A stretch of 64,000 nucleotides of DNA from Ignavibacteria bacterium (lineage in GTDB: Bacteria > Bacteroidota > Ignavibacteria > Kapaibacteriales > UBA961). Location: assembly GCA_947491315.1 (NCBI GenBank), contig CANLII010000001.1, positions 186,001-250,000 on the forward strand, read 5' to 3'. The first letter of the stretch is position 1. Each line of letters begins with the position of its first letter. Shown here piece by piece: positions 1-9,187 of this stretch. The position numbers and the translations under genes are program-made. Under the pieces are notes generated by a model that was not told where the DNA came from, ran no database searches, and saw nothing but the letters and a program-made list of their open reading frames with translations.

Positions 1-105
1 CGGCTCAAATCTACTATTCATGCGGTAAGTGAAAGATTAAAAAATGCAATTATTTCAAAAAGTATTTGGGATTTATACTATCTATATGCTAAATTGCAAA
101 TGTAA
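1..105 (+). CDS. 3' end of an unidentified upstream gene
   Basis: Frame 1 is open from the window edge to a TAA at 103-105 and encodes 34 residues rich in Lys, Ile and Tyr. It is too short to assign a family. It could be the true C-terminus of a gene lying mostly outside the window or just a chance open frame. The HU-family gene follows 35 bp later on the same strand. Confidence 0.35.
   Translation, partial: RLKSTIHAVSERLKNAIISKSIWDLYYLYAKLQM
65..97 (+). promoter_or_regulatory. possible Bacteroidota-type promoter for the HU gene
   Basis: TTTG at 65-68 is followed after 21 bp by TAAATTGC at 90-97, one base off the Bacteroidota -7 consensus TAnnTTTG. The site lies 43 bp upstream of the HU start codon and overlaps the end of the upstream open frame. 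The match is weak. Confidence 0.3.
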
Positions 106-140
106 TTCGTTATCACATAATGTCTTTATGGAGTAGTTCA

Positions 141-443
141 ATGAATAAACAAGAACTCATTGCTGCAGTTGCCGAAGACACTGGCATGTCAAAAGTTGCT
201 GCTGAAAGAGCAGTAAACAGTGTTTTTGAAAATGTCACTGCACAACTAGGTGTTGGTGAGTCTGTTGCTCTTCTAGGGTTTGGTACTTTTGGTGCAAGTC
301 ATCGCAAGGCACGTGAAGGCGTGAATCCTCGCACTGGCGAACCTTTAAAGATTCCTGCACGTAATGTTCCGAAGTTTTCACCCGGAAAAGCATTGAAAGA
401 GATCGTAAATTCTCCAAAAGCTAAAAAAGCAATGAAGAAATGA
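141..443 (+). CDS. HU/IHF-family DNA-binding protein
   Basis: A 100-residue histone-like nucleoid protein that bends and compacts DNA as a dimer. The N-terminus MNKQELIAAVAEDTGMSK is the classic HU helix. The beta-arm region shows the GFGTF turn followed by RKAREGVNPRTGEPLKIPA, which carries the conserved R-x-G-x-NP-x-T-G-E signature. The C-terminus is a short Lys-rich tail. I chose the start at 141 because a GGAG sits seven bases upstream and because the family begins exactly there; an in-frame ATG at 120 would add seven unconserved residues. A terminator hairpin follows directly, so the gene is probably monocistronic. Whether it is HU or one IHF subunit cannot be told from the sequence alone. 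Confidence 0.93.
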   Translation: MNKQELIAAVAEDTGMSKVAAERAVNSVFENVTAQLGVGESVALLGFGTFGASHRKAREGVNPRTGEPLKIPARNVPKFSPGKALKEIVNSPKAKKAMKK

Positions 444-463
444 TGATCTGTTTTGCAAGTCAT

Positions 464-498
464 AAGCCGTTTCCTTTATGGGGAAGCGGTTTTTTTTT
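464..498 (+). terminator. rho-independent terminator after the HU gene
   Basis: An 11-bp stem (AAGCCGTTTCC pairing with GGGAAGCGGTT, with G-U wobbles) closes a short loop and runs into a run of eight or more T. It lies 20 bp after the HU stop and just before the pyrB start. Confidence 0.8.
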
Positions 499-512
499 AT
501 ACGGATTTTACC

Positions 513-1440
513 ATGAAATCATTACTTGATATTGGATCTTTATCTAAAAAAGAAGTTTCAGACATTTTTAGTGTTACATCGAGTTATCTTATTGATAAAA
601 GAGATGATCTATTGCTAGGAAAACAGATAGTCATTGGATTTTTTGAGTCTTCAACACGCACAAGAATTTCATTCGATCTTGCTGTTCAGCGAATGGGTGG
701 TAAGACAATACAATTCTTGGCACAAGGAAGTAGTATATCAAAAGGAGAATCTTTTGTTGATACAATACATACATTGAATCAGTTTGGCATTGATGGCTGG
801 ATCATTCGACATAATCATGCTCTTGCTCCAGGTCTTGTCGCTACTGAAACTCAATTACCTGTGATCAATGCAGGGGATGGATCTCATCAACATCCAACAC
901 AAGAAATGCTCGATGCATATACGATATCAAGGCATTTAGGTGATTTGGCAGGTAAGAATATACTGATAGTGGGCGATATTCTTCACAGCAGTGTAGCTCG
1001 CTCAGAAAGTGATATATTATCACGATATTCTTCACAGCAGGGTAGCTCGCTCAGAAATGGATATATTATCATTATTGGGAGCCACGGTTGGAATATGTGC
1101 GCCTGGCACATTATTACCAAAAGGATTGAATTTACATACCTATTTCCCGACTTTGCATCATGGTATGCAATGGGCTGATGCAGTGATTATGTTACGCATT
1201 CAAAAGGAGAGAATGGTATCTGGGATAATCCCATCCGAGGATGAATACCAAAAGTATTTTGGAATGAATGAAGCTATTGTAAAAAAATATTCAAATGTAT
1301 TGGTACTGCATCCCGGACCCGCAAATTATGGAGTGGAATTTTCAATGGAATGCATGAATTACAAAAATGTATTGGTACGAGAGCAAGTAAAGAATGGACT
1401 TGCATTAAGAATGGCAGTACTTAAACATTGTTTCGTTTGA
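513..1440 (+). CDS. pyrB: aspartate carbamoyltransferase catalytic subunit, frameshifted by a 49-bp tandem duplication
   Basis: Aspartate carbamoyltransferase condenses carbamoyl phosphate and aspartate in the second step of pyrimidine synthesis. The 5' part (513 to about 1020) holds the carbamoyl-phosphate loop FESSTRTRISFD, the HNH segment RHNHALAPG and the GDGSHQHPTQEMLDA segment. The 3' part, in another frame from about 1023, holds HSRVARSEMDILSLLGA and ends with the HPGPANYGVEFS segment, where canonical enzymes have HPGPxNRGVE. The two parts are separated by a direct repeat with a 49-bp offset (974-1022 and 1023-1071). Removing one unit restores a single frame of about 292 residues, near the usual 300-310. 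As written the gene yields a truncated protein. I start at ATG 513, after the HU terminator. No regulatory pyrI is adjacent. Confidence 0.88.
974..1071. repeat. 49-bp imperfect tandem duplication inside pyrB
   Basis: Two adjacent 49-bp units (974-1022 and 1023-1071) begin CGATATTCTTCACAGCAG and differ at three positions. Unit 2 encodes the conserved HSRVARSEMD, while unit 1 changes the Arg and Met to Ser. 49 is not divisible by three, so the duplication shifts the frame. Confidence 0.9.
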
Positions 1441-3354
1441 TTACCAATCATTTTCTGCAAGAACTATGATTTTATCTTCTTCGAAAAATGTAAAGTTCTT
1501 GGTCTTATCGGGATTAACAATAACACCTTGATCGAGAGCATCTTCATCATATTTTGAAAGCAATCTACAACCAATTGCTATTTCATTCTTTCTTCTTGCA
1601 GATTCAACAACGGTAAAAAAGTTTATTGGTTTACGTAATTCAACATAATCAGAAGCAGGCTTGAGATATACCTCAGAGCCTTCTGATCTAAATAAATCCT
1701 CAAACACCAATGCCAATGCTTTTTCTTCAGATACTTGGGACAGCATCAAAGAATTCAACTTATCACTAACAACAAAATCATCAGCTCTGGTTACTTTGAC
1801 CAACTCACGATTTCTGATGTCTAACATTTGAGAAACAATTGAAAACGGATGACCTGATTTTTCTGCGATATCACGCAAATGCAAGAGAGTGAAAATAGTT
1901 CTCGCATCTGATTCTTGAATATTATTGGTAATTGAATGACTCAGAATGATGATATGATCATAGGTCTCGCAGTCAAGTGAATCGAGAACTCTACGATTAC
2001 TTGTATCACCAATGATATGATGCATTTTGAGATGAGTCAATTCTTTGCCTGTCAATGCAATTTCATGTTCAATATGTTGAGAATCAGATACTATTGTTAC
2101 AATAGAATCTTTAATGACATAATTATCAAGCTCTGTTATGATTGTATACGCTTGCCTATTCCAACCTAAGATTAAAGTCTTCTCGGGTTTTCTATTTTTA
2201 TCTTCTGTTTGTCTGATACTTGTAGCGTCAATATTTAATTCAGGATTATTGACCGGATTGATTTTGGAACCATCTTCTGCCACGACAATTATTTTATCCC
2301 CTCGTTCAATCAATTTATGAGAAGGTGGATTAAGTTGTATCAAACCATTGGAATAACTAATACCAATGGGAGTGCCTCTATTGTAAGAAAAGAGAGCTTT
2401 TGAAAATTGTTTGCCGATAAGTGATTGTTCTTCTAAAAAGTTGATTTTATTTCTTTTGAAATCCAATAGTTCATTGAAAACAACTGAAAGTCCGGATTGT
2501 CTACAAGTTTGTGCAATGATCTTGGAAAGTACATCTTCCATTAGAATAAATGATACTTCATTCTTTCCAACGAGTCTTGCAACTTCAATATTTTTGGGGT
2601 CTCTGATCTCTGCTACGATATGATAACTTTCGGGTCTTCTTTGTGGATTGTTAGTAATGGCAAGAATCATTTTGATCATCAGTGAGTCGGGATCTTCCAT
2701 TCCTTCCGGGGAGAGAATGATGATAGATTTTGCGGTATGTGGATTGATGATTTCAAGATCTGTTAAATCAATGGGATTACCAGTTCTACAAACAACTTTG
2801 GTATTCTTGAAATCAATAACCTTCATATTGATTTCATCTTCCATCTCTACTTTGTCTTTTTCAGCCAAAATGGAGATACATGACCTTTTTTTTCCTTCAT
2901 TTGCAGTTATCAATTCATTGACGATATAAAAGATTTGCGGTGACCATCCTAAAATCACTGTATGGTCATTTTCAATAACAAGAGATCTTCCTTTACGCAA
3001 TTCATCGAGTTGTTTTGCTATTCCACTATTCAAGACACCAATTAAAATGGAAATCAAAACCATACCACCGAGTGTAGCAATGAGCATCAAGATAATATAA
3101 GCTGTACTATTTGTTTCCAAAGATGCCAAAACACCGCCATCCAATGAATGTAAAACGGTATCCCACATCAATTTTCCAAAATCTGCAAATTGTTGATCAG
3201 TTGTTGCAATGCCAACTAAAGCACCAATGATGGAGATAACTATAACAAATAAAACAGAAAGTATGAATAGACCGGCAATTAATGATATAATCCCTTTTGA
3301 CATGAAGCTGTCAAAGTTATACTTTACCAGATTGTTGATTTTGCGAAAAGGCAT
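1441..3354 (-). CDS. CASTOR/POLLUX-like ion channel with RCK/TrkA-N domains
   Basis: A 637-residue membrane protein. The N-terminal 110 residues contain two strong hydrophobic segments (about 22-48 and 85-108) flanking a pore-like loop around WDTVLHSLDGG. Two cytosolic Rossmann-type RCK modules follow: one opens with HTVILGWSPQIFYIVNEL at about 131, the second with KTLILGWNRQAYTIITEL at about 392. Each has the GW-x-x-x short nucleotide-binding turn seen in CASTOR/POLLUX and related bacterial NAD-binding channel proteins. A TrkA-C-like stretch lies between them. The likely role is a ligand-gated cation channel of the inner membrane, but ion selectivity cannot be read here. Its stop codon abuts the pyrB stop (convergent). 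Confidence 0.8.
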   Translation of the reverse strand: MPFRKINNLVKYNFDSFMSKGIISLIAGLFILSVLFVIVISIIGALVGIATTDQQFADFGKLMWDTVLHSLDGGVLASLETNSTAYIILMLIATLGGMVLISILIGVLNSGIAKQLDELRKGRSLVIENDHTVILGWSPQIFYIVNELITANEGKKRSCISILAEKDKVEMEDEINMKVIDFKNTKVVCRTGNPIDLTDLEIINPHTAKSIIILSPEGMEDPDSLMIKMILAITNNPQRRPESYHIVAEIRDPKNIEVARLVGKNEVSFILMEDVLSKIIAQTCRQSGLSVVFNELLDFKRNKINFLEEQSLIGKQFSKALFSYNRGTPIGISYSNGLIQLNPPSHKLIERGDKIIVVAEDGSKINPVNNPELNIDATSIRQTEDKNRKPEKTLILGWNRQAYTIITELDNYVIKDSIVTIVSDSQHIEHEIALTGKELTHLKMHHIIGDTSNRRVLDSLDCETYDHIIILSHSITNNIQESDARTIFTLLHLRDIAEKSGHPFSIVSQMLDIRNRELVKVTRADDFVVSDKLNSLMLSQVSEEKALALVFEDLFRSEGSEVYLKPASDYVELRKPINFFTVVESARRKNEIAIGCRLLSKYDEDALDQGVIVNPDKTKNFTFFEEDKIIVLAENDW

Positions 3355-3423
3355 GTGGATTTGGCAGATATTTTAAAATTTGACATTAAATTAGGAAAAA
3401 ATATCATCTAGTGAAAAAAGGAT

Positions 3424-3453
3424 AAAAAAAAACCGCATCAAATGATACGGTTT
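3424..3453 (-). terminator. terminator after the sigma/anti-sigma operon
   Basis: On the minus strand, AAACCGTATC and GATGCGGTTT pair with one mismatch around an ATTT loop and run into a long T tract. It lies just downstream of the anti-sigma stop codon. Confidence 0.8.
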
Positions 3454-3461
3454 ATAATTAC

Positions 3462-4076
3462 TTATTCTTGATTTTTCGGTCTGTACTTCGCAGATGAATG
3501 TTCCAAACGAATTTTCAATGGTTTCTCAGGTAATAATTGTAATTGTGGAGTCTCTTGAGAAACAGTCTTTTGTATAACATTATCAGGCTTTTTCCTTTGA
3601 ACTAATTTGATTTCCTGTTTATCATCGATTCTAGCAGGAATTGTCATTGTTAAAGTTACGGGTTCTTCATTGAGTACATTACTGATTGGAATCATATTTC
3701 GATCGATTGCAGAGGTTTTCTCAGTTGTATTGATATACAAATAAGCTCCTGCGCATATTGATACTGAAAGTATTGTTGATGCAGTTACCGTCATCCATGA
3801 CATACCTGCTTCTTTTGCATAAGTAGCAGTATGGAGACCCGTGGATGCCTTTGCACTTGTTGCTGCAAGTCCTGCGACAAATACTCCTGCCACACCGGAT
3901 AGATCATGATTCATGAGTTTTGATCTTTCTTTCCCGATGGCAGTATTGATGATTCGATCAGATTCAAGTAAGGCTTGAAGATCCGTATCGGTCTCGACTT
4001 TTTCAAGGAATACAGTCATCTCACCCGGGCTGAGAGTTCCATTCAGGAATTTGTCGATGGTATCATGTGAATTCAT
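3462..4076 (-). CDS. putative membrane anti-sigma factor
   Basis: A 204-residue protein encoded 27 bp downstream of an ECF sigma gene. It starts with a short segment resembling the N-terminal dimer of small anti-sigma proteins (MNSHDTIDKFLNGTLSPGE, then a helical stretch to about residue 55). It has one clear membrane segment at about 95-115 (VTASTILSVSICAGAYLYI). The C-terminal ~80 residues are polar, Lys/Pro/Gln-rich and probably periplasmic. No zinc-binding HxxxCxxC is present. The assignment rests on position and topology more than on sequence, so the function is inferred. A terminator follows it. Confidence 0.6.
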   Translation of the reverse strand: MNSHDTIDKFLNGTLSPGEMTVFLEKVETDTDLQALLESDRIINTAIGKERSKLMNHDLSGVAGVFVAGLAATSAKASTGLHTATYAKEAGMSWMTVTASTILSVSICAGAYLYINTTEKTSAIDRNMIPISNVLNEEPVTLTMTIPARIDDKQEIKLVQRKKPDNVIQKTVSQETPQLQLLPEKPLKIRLEHSSAKYRPKNQE

Positions 4077-4103
4077 AACATTATATTGAGATTGTGGTGG
4101 TGA

Positions 4104-4718
4104 TCAAGTATGATTATCTCTTTTTAACATGGATTTGACACGATCTCGAAGTTGAGCTCTTGCTCTTGAGGCGCGAGTCCATATAGCATTTGGAGACATT
4201 CCCATCATGTTTGCAATTTCATCGAAACGATAACCACAATACATATTGAGAACTAATAATTCTTTGTCTTCAAATTTCAATGTATCAAGAGAAGAATTTA
4301 CGAGTTCTTCCACTTCAGTGCTTCCTGGTTGATATTCATGAGGAATTTCCATTTCAGAAATTGCATCTAGTGGAATAGTATGCTTCTTCAATTTTATATG
4401 ATTAAGACAAAGATTTCGAGCAATTGTAAACATGAAACCACCAGGATTTGAGATTTCTGGTTGAGTTTGACTACGAAGCTTGATGATTCTCTCCCAAACT
4501 TCTTGGGTGATGTCTTCAGCAGCATGCATATTGTTTACCAATTTTGCACAATACAGAAAGAGTTTACGATTATATGCTCGGAAAAAATACATCGCAGCAT
4601 TATCGTCACCGGATAAAAATTTGGCAAAACATTGTGCTTCCTCAATATTGATTACTCGAGGTTGTTCAATAGATACCGCATTAGTTTTCAATACTGTAGA
4701 TTTTTGCTTCTTTTCCAT
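4104..4718 (-). CDS. ECF-type RNA polymerase sigma factor
   Basis: A 204-residue sigma-70-family protein. Region 2 spans about residues 35-110, with YNRKLFLYCAKLVNN, then HAAEDITQEVWERI (the conserved D-x-x-Q-E-x-F/W -10 recognition helix) and GGFMFTIARNLCLNHIK. Region 4 spans about 140-195 and contains the helix-turn-helix YRFDEIANMMGMSPNAIWTR. An N-terminal extension of about 25 residues precedes region 2. The downstream membrane protein is the likely cognate anti-sigma, suggesting envelope-stress-type control. The target promoters are not visible. Confidence 0.9.
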   Translation of the reverse strand: MEKKQKSTVLKTNAVSIEQPRVINIEEAQCFAKFLSGDDNAAMYFFRAYNRKLFLYCAKLVNNMHAAEDITQEVWERIIKLRSQTQPEISNPGGFMFTIARNLCLNHIKLKKHTIPLDAISEMEIPHEYQPGSTEVEELVNSSLDTLKFEDKELLVLNMYCGYRFDEIANMMGMSPNAIWTRASRARAQLRDRVKSMLKRDNHT

Positions 4719-4778
4719 GTTGAAATCCGCAAGTGCTTATTAATATGAGACAAATTCACTGCCAAAACCTTACAATAA

Positions 4779-6260
4779 TCAGTAATTATCTATTTGAGCT
4801 CTTTGCAAACTACCAGAATAGTCAACATAAACTGTCTTCCATTCAGTAAAGATTTCAAATGCAGTCCAACCACCTTCACGGTGACCATTACCTGTTCCTT
4901 TTATTCCACCAAAAGGCATATGTGCTTCGGCGCCAATAGTTGGAGCATTTATATATGTTATGCCTGCTTCAATATCTCTTATAGCCCTAAAAGCCGCATC
5001 CACATTACCGGTGAAGATAGAAGAAGAAAGCCCATACTCGCAATTATTAGCCAATTCAATGGCATGTTCCAATGATGTAGCTTTACTTACTGACAATACA
5101 GGACCAAAAATTTCTTCTTTGAAGATGGTCATGTCTTCCGTAACATCAATGAAGATAGTTGGTTTGTAAAAATTACCCTTTGCACATTCACCGGAAATTT
5201 CTTCGTCTCCTCCCAAAACGCAGATTCCTCCTTCTTCTCGAGCGATTTTGACATAACCTTTAATCTTATCAAGCTGTTTGGTGTTTATGACCGGACCCAT
5301 TTGAGTGGATTCATTGAGGCCATTTCCCAGTTTGATATTGGTAGCTTTGGTTATGAGATCATTAATGAATTGATCATAAATATCGGCCTGGAGTATTAAT
5401 CGGGAAGTAGCAGTACATCTTTGACCTGCAGTACCAAAAGCCCCCCAAAGAACACCATCGAGAGCCAAATCAAGGTTTGCGTCAGCCATTACGATCTGGG
5501 CATTTTTTCCACCCATCTCTAATGAGCATCTCTTGTTCATGGCTCCACATCTTTCCGCTATTTTTTTACCTGTAATTGTTGAACCTGTAAATCCGATGAG
5601 TTTGACATCAGGATGTTCCACCAATGCCGAACCGGCTAGACCATCACCATAAATCACATTGAAAACACCCTTTGGAATTCCCGCTTCTTCTAAAATCTCG
5701 GCGAATATTTGAGCAGAATGGGGAGAATCTTCAGATGGTTTAAATACAACGGTATTACCACAAGCCAAAGCTGGTAAAATTTTCCATGAAGGCACAGCAA
5801 TTGGAAAATTCCATGCCGTAATGATTCCACAGACACCAATCGGAGTGCGAAATGACAAATTCATCTTATTTTCCATCTCACTTGGTGCGGTATATCCAAA
5901 TAACCTTCTGGTTTCAGTAGCGGCATAGTAGGCCGTATCAATTGCTTCTTGGATATCACCTAATGTTTCGAATACAGGTTTTCCCATTTCTCGGGTCATG
6001 ATCCGGGCTAGTTCATCTTTTCTTCTGGTGAAAATATCACCTGCCTTGCGTAAAATATCTCCTCTTTTGGGAGCAGGCATTTTGGACCATGTTACATAAG
6101 CCTGTTTGGCAGATGAAACGGCAAGATTCACATCATCTATTGAAGAAAGTGGAAAAGTACCTATGATATCATCTCGATCGGCTGGATTGATATTCTCAAA
6201 TGTAAGCTCATGACTAGTCGGCATGTACATGCCATTGATGTAATTATGGAAATTATGCAT
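4779..6260 (-). CDS. NAD(P)-dependent aldehyde dehydrogenase
   Basis: A 493-residue member of the ALDH superfamily, which oxidises an aldehyde to a carboxylate. Counting from the chosen start, the catalytic Asn is at about 151 (ITAWNFP), the general-base Glu at about 248 (LEMGGKN) and the nucleophilic Cys at about 282 ([12 protein letters not shown]). The cofactor turn FTGSTITG and the C-terminal EIFGPVL and [16 protein letters not shown] segments are intact. I start at the ATG at 6260, because a further 17 upstream hydrophobic residues are outside the family. The C-terminal signature resembles the semialdehyde branch (aminoadipate/piperideine-6-carboxylate type), but the substrate is not certain. 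It is divergent from the LOG gene. Confidence 0.92.
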   Translation of the reverse strand: MHNFHNYINGMYMPTSHELTFENINPADRDDIIGTFPLSSIDDVNLAVSSAKQAYVTWSKMPAPKRGDILRKAGDIFTRRKDELARIMTREMGKPVFETLGDIQEAIDTAYYAATETRRLFGYTAPSEMENKMNLSFRTPIGVCGIITAWNFPIAVPSWKILPALACGNTVVFKPSEDSPHSAQIFAEILEEAGIPKGVFNVIYGDGLAGSALVEHPDVKLIGFTGSTITGKKIAERCGAMNKRCSLEMGGKNAQIVMADANLDLALDGVLWGAFGTAGQRCTATSRLILQADIYDQFINDLITKATNIKLGNGLNESTQMGPVINTKQLDKIKGYVKIAREEGGICVLGGDEEISGECAKGNFYKPTIFIDVTEDMTIFKEEIFGPVLSVSKATSLEHAIELANNCEYGLSSSIFTGNVDAAFRAIRDIEAGITYINAPTIGAEAHMPFGGIKGTGNGHREGGWTAFEIFTEWKTVYVDYSGSLQRAQIDNY

Positions 6261-6398
6261 GATAAAATAAATATGGTGAATAATTGTAAATTTCTTCGTA
6301 AACAAGGACAAAACAGTTAGTACTGTACATAATGATTTTAGGTCATTTCTTTAGAGTATTCTTCGTAATTTACACATTGTGAATAATTGAGAAAGCCA

Positions 6399-7172
6399 AT
6401 GTTTAAAGATATAGATAAAAATTCGAGAATTATCATTTCTGAGACTGGAGAGGAATTCTTTTATCTTGAAGGACCTAAGTCAAGATGGAAAGAATTTGTT
6501 TTTACACTTAAAGTTATGAAGGAATTCATTTCTGCTTTTAGAAGATTGCACTTTGTTGGTCCTTGTATCACTGTTTTTGGTAGTGCTAGATATACTTCAG
6601 ATCATGAATATTTTAAACTAGCTGAAGAAGTTGGAAAGGAATTGACAAATATTGGGTTCGCAGTAATGACTGGTGGAGGCCCTGGAATAATGGAAGGTGC
6701 AAATAGGGGAGGATTCAATGCAGGAGGTATATCAGTTGGTGCAGAAATTGTTTTGCCACATGAGCAAAAACCCAATCCATTTCTCCATGCTACAGCCAAA
6801 TTCAATTACTTTTTTGTGAGGAAATTCCTTCTTTTCAAGTATTCATATGGCTTTATTGTTTTACCAGGTGGTTTTGGAACCATGGACGAACTTTTTGAAG
6901 CTTTGACCCTCATACAGACAAAAAAAATCAAGGATTTCCCCATTGTTGTTATGGGCACAAAGTATTTTACGCCATTAATGCTATTGGTTGAGCATATGGC
7001 CAAAGAAAAAACTATTGACCCTGAAGATTTGGATCTATTGCTCTTTACGGATTCAATGGAAGATGCAATGCAACACATTAAGAAATATTCTATTGAGCGA
7101 TTTAAACTATTGAAGAAAACCGAGGCTAAATCCTATTTGGGTGAGTCTTCTTATTCCACAAAACGATCCTAA
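6399..7172 (+). CDS. LOG-family protein (TIGR00730-type, lysine-decarboxylase-like fold)
   Basis: About 257 residues. It carries the LOG-family signature GGGPGIMEGANRGG and the second conserved motif PGGFGTMDELFE. These residues form the nucleotide-monophosphate phosphoribohydrolase site in characterised members, which release free bases from nucleoside 5'-monophosphates. It is longer than the ~190-residue plant LOG proteins, matching the longer bacterial branch with extra N-terminal helices. An ATG start at 6399 with GAGAAAG upstream is preferred over the in-frame TTG at 6387. The permease gene begins five bases after the stop. Confidence 0.85.
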   Translation: MFKDIDKNSRIIISETGEEFFYLEGPKSRWKEFVFTLKVMKEFISAFRRLHFVGPCITVFGSARYTSDHEYFKLAEEVGKELTNIGFAVMTGGGPGIMEGANRGGFNAGGISVGAEIVLPHEQKPNPFLHATAKFNYFFVRKFLLFKYSYGFIVLPGGFGTMDELFEALTLIQTKKIKDFPIVVMGTKYFTPLMLLVEHMAKEKTIDPEDLDLLLFTDSMEDAMQHIKKYSIERFKLLKKTEAKSYLGESSYSTKRS

Positions 7173-7176
7173 AATT

Positions 7177-9153
7177 ATGTCCAAATTATTTGATTCGCTA
7201 AAAAGAACGTTGATTGGAGAAAGGAAAACGGTTACTGATAGATCGGTATTCCATAATCTTACATTGGTTGCTTTTTTCGCATGGGTAGGATTGGGTGCCG
7301 ATGGATTGTCTTCATCTTGTTATGGACCCGAAGAAGCCTTCAATGCATTGGGTAAATACCCATTATTATCGATATTCATAGCACTGGGAACTGCCATCAC
7401 AATCTTTGTGATCAGCGCTAGTTATTCTCAAATCATCGAACTTTTTCCTTCTGGTGGGGGAGGCTATCTGGTGGCAAGTAAATTACTGTCCCCAACAGTT
7501 GGTATGGTGGCAGGTTCAAGTTTGGTGATTGACTATATCCTAACAATATCAATATCAATTGTAAGTGGAGTAGAAGCAATATTCAGTTTCTTTCCTACAG
7601 ATACGCATTATCTCAAGATCCCTCTTACAATGCTTGCTTTGCTTGTGATGATCATACTGAATTTACGAGGTGTGAAGGAATCAGTATCCGTTCTATTGCC
7701 AATATTTATGATTTTTGTGATAACGCATGTTGCTGCCATTTTGTATATAATTGGATCTCACTCCTTTGAATTCCCTGCAGTTGCCCAAGCCACCATGGAT
7801 CAGTGGGATGGAGCAACTAGTGAATTGGGATATATGGGTGCTATCATGCTGATTCTACGAGCATATAGCATGGGAGCTGGAACTTATACAGGTATTGAAG
7901 CAGTAAGTAATGCAATGCCTATTCTTCGTGAGCCACGAGTTGAAACTGCAAAAAAGACCATGAAGTATATGGCATTTTCTCTTGCATTTGTTGCAGTTGG
8001 TTTGATGCTTTCCTATGCATTGATGCATGTGCAGGATCAACCGGGAAAAACACTCAATGCTGTATTATTTGAAAAACTAACAATGGATTGGGGGACGGAA
8101 ATATCAACTGTCACTTTGTTTGTTGTACTTATTAGTGAAGCAGTTCTATTATTTGTTGCTGCCCAAGCAGGATTCCTTGGTGGTCCACAGATCCTATCAA
8201 ATATGGCATTGGATAGATGGTTTCCCACTAGATTTGCTATGCTCAGTGATAGATTTGTGTCGCAAAATGGAATTCTTCTGGTTGGAATTGCAGCAGGAAT
8301 AACAGTTCTAGCTACCGGTGGTTCTATCCATTTATTGATTGTGTTATATTCCATAAATGTATTTATAACATTTACCCTTTCTCAATTGGGAATGGTTAAG
8401 CATTGGATACAAGTTCGAAAAACATTTGCAAAGTGGAAATCTAAAATCTTTATAAATGGTCTTGGTTTGGTGCTTTCATCCTTCATTCTGGTTGCGGTTG
8501 TCATCATCAAGTTTTCGGAAGGTGGCTGGGCAACGATGCTCTTAACAGGTAGCTTGGTTGTACTAGTACTTTCTTTTAAGAGACATTATAATCAAACATC
8601 ACAACAATTGAAGAAATTGGATGAACTTGTTTTGTCAGCAATTGATGACAAAATGCTGGAAACTGCAAAAGCGGATTCATATCCTGAATGTGACACAAAA
8701 GCTAAAACTGCTGTCTTTCTTGTCTCGGGTTTTTCCGGATTAGGACTTCATACACTTTTTACTGTAATGAGAACATTTGAAGGAACATTCAAGAACTTTG
8801 TCTTCGTGCAGGTAGGAATTTTAGATGCCGGAAACTTCAAAGGCTCCGAAGAGGTTGATAACCTCGAAATACATATATCGACTGAAGCAGATAAGTATGT
8901 GAACTTCATGCGTAATAATGGATTTTATGCTGAATCATATACAGACATCGGTACAGATGTGGTTTCTGTTGTAGCCGATTTGTCGAAACAAATTGTTGAA
9001 CGTTATCCTCATACTGTAGTATTTGGTGGACAAATTGTATTTCCAGAAGAATCAATGTTCTCAAAATGGCTGCATAATTATACTGTTTTTGCGGTACAGA
9101 GAAGGTTGTATTTGGAAAGCATTCCTGTAGTTATTTTACCCGTACGAATTTAA
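7177..9153 (+). CDS. APC-superfamily permease, KimA-like
   Basis: A 658-residue inner-membrane transporter of the amino acid-polyamine-cation superfamily. About 12 hydrophobic segments occupy residues 30-480, beginning with a segment containing GLGADGLSSSCYGPEEA, the conserved small-residue helix-1 break. A soluble C-terminal domain of about 150 residues follows. Length and layout resemble the KimA/YdaO potassium-proton symporters rather than short amino-acid permeases, though I cannot exclude an amino-acid substrate. I chose ATG 7177; a GTG at 7141 overlapping the upstream gene would add 12 residues. It is likely co-transcribed with the LOG gene. Confidence 0.8.
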   Translation: MSKLFDSLKRTLIGERKTVTDRSVFHNLTLVAFFAWVGLGADGLSSSCYGPEEAFNALGKYPLLSIFIALGTAITIFVISASYSQIIELFPSGGGGYLVASKLLSPTVGMVAGSSLVIDYILTISISIVSGVEAIFSFFPTDTHYLKIPLTMLALLVMIILNLRGVKESVSVLLPIFMIFVITHVAAILYIIGSHSFEFPAVAQATMDQWDGATSELGYMGAIMLILRAYSMGAGTYTGIEAVSNAMPILREPRVETAKKTMKYMAFSLAFVAVGLMLSYALMHVQDQPGKTLNAVLFEKLTMDWGTEISTVTLFVVLISEAVLLFVAAQAGFLGGPQILSNMALDRWFPTRFAMLSDRFVSQNGILLVGIAAGITVLATGGSIHLLIVLYSINVFITFTLSQLGMVKHWIQVRKTFAKWKSKIFINGLGLVLSSFILVAVVIIKFSEGGWATMLLTGSLVVLVLSFKRHYNQTSQQLKKLDELVLSAIDDKMLETAKADSYPECDTKAKTAVFLVSGFSGLGLHTLFTVMRTFEGTFKNFVFVQVGILDAGNFKGSEEVDNLEIHISTEADKYVNFMRNNGFYAESYTDIGTDVVSVVADLSKQIVERYPHTVVFGGQIVFPEESMFSKWLHNYTVFAVQRRLYLESIPVVILPVRI

Positions 9154-9187
9154 ACATCCTTTATATTCACTTTGATATAACCCAACC

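Noticed and set aside
974-1440. Programmed ribosomal frameshift in pyrB
   Set aside because: There is no slippery sequence at the junction. The duplicated segment would remain in the protein, so a duplication or assembly error explains the data better.
8037-8354. 105-residue minus-strand open frame within the permease gene
   Set aside because: It lies entirely within the well-supported KimA-like gene and has no domain or start signal.
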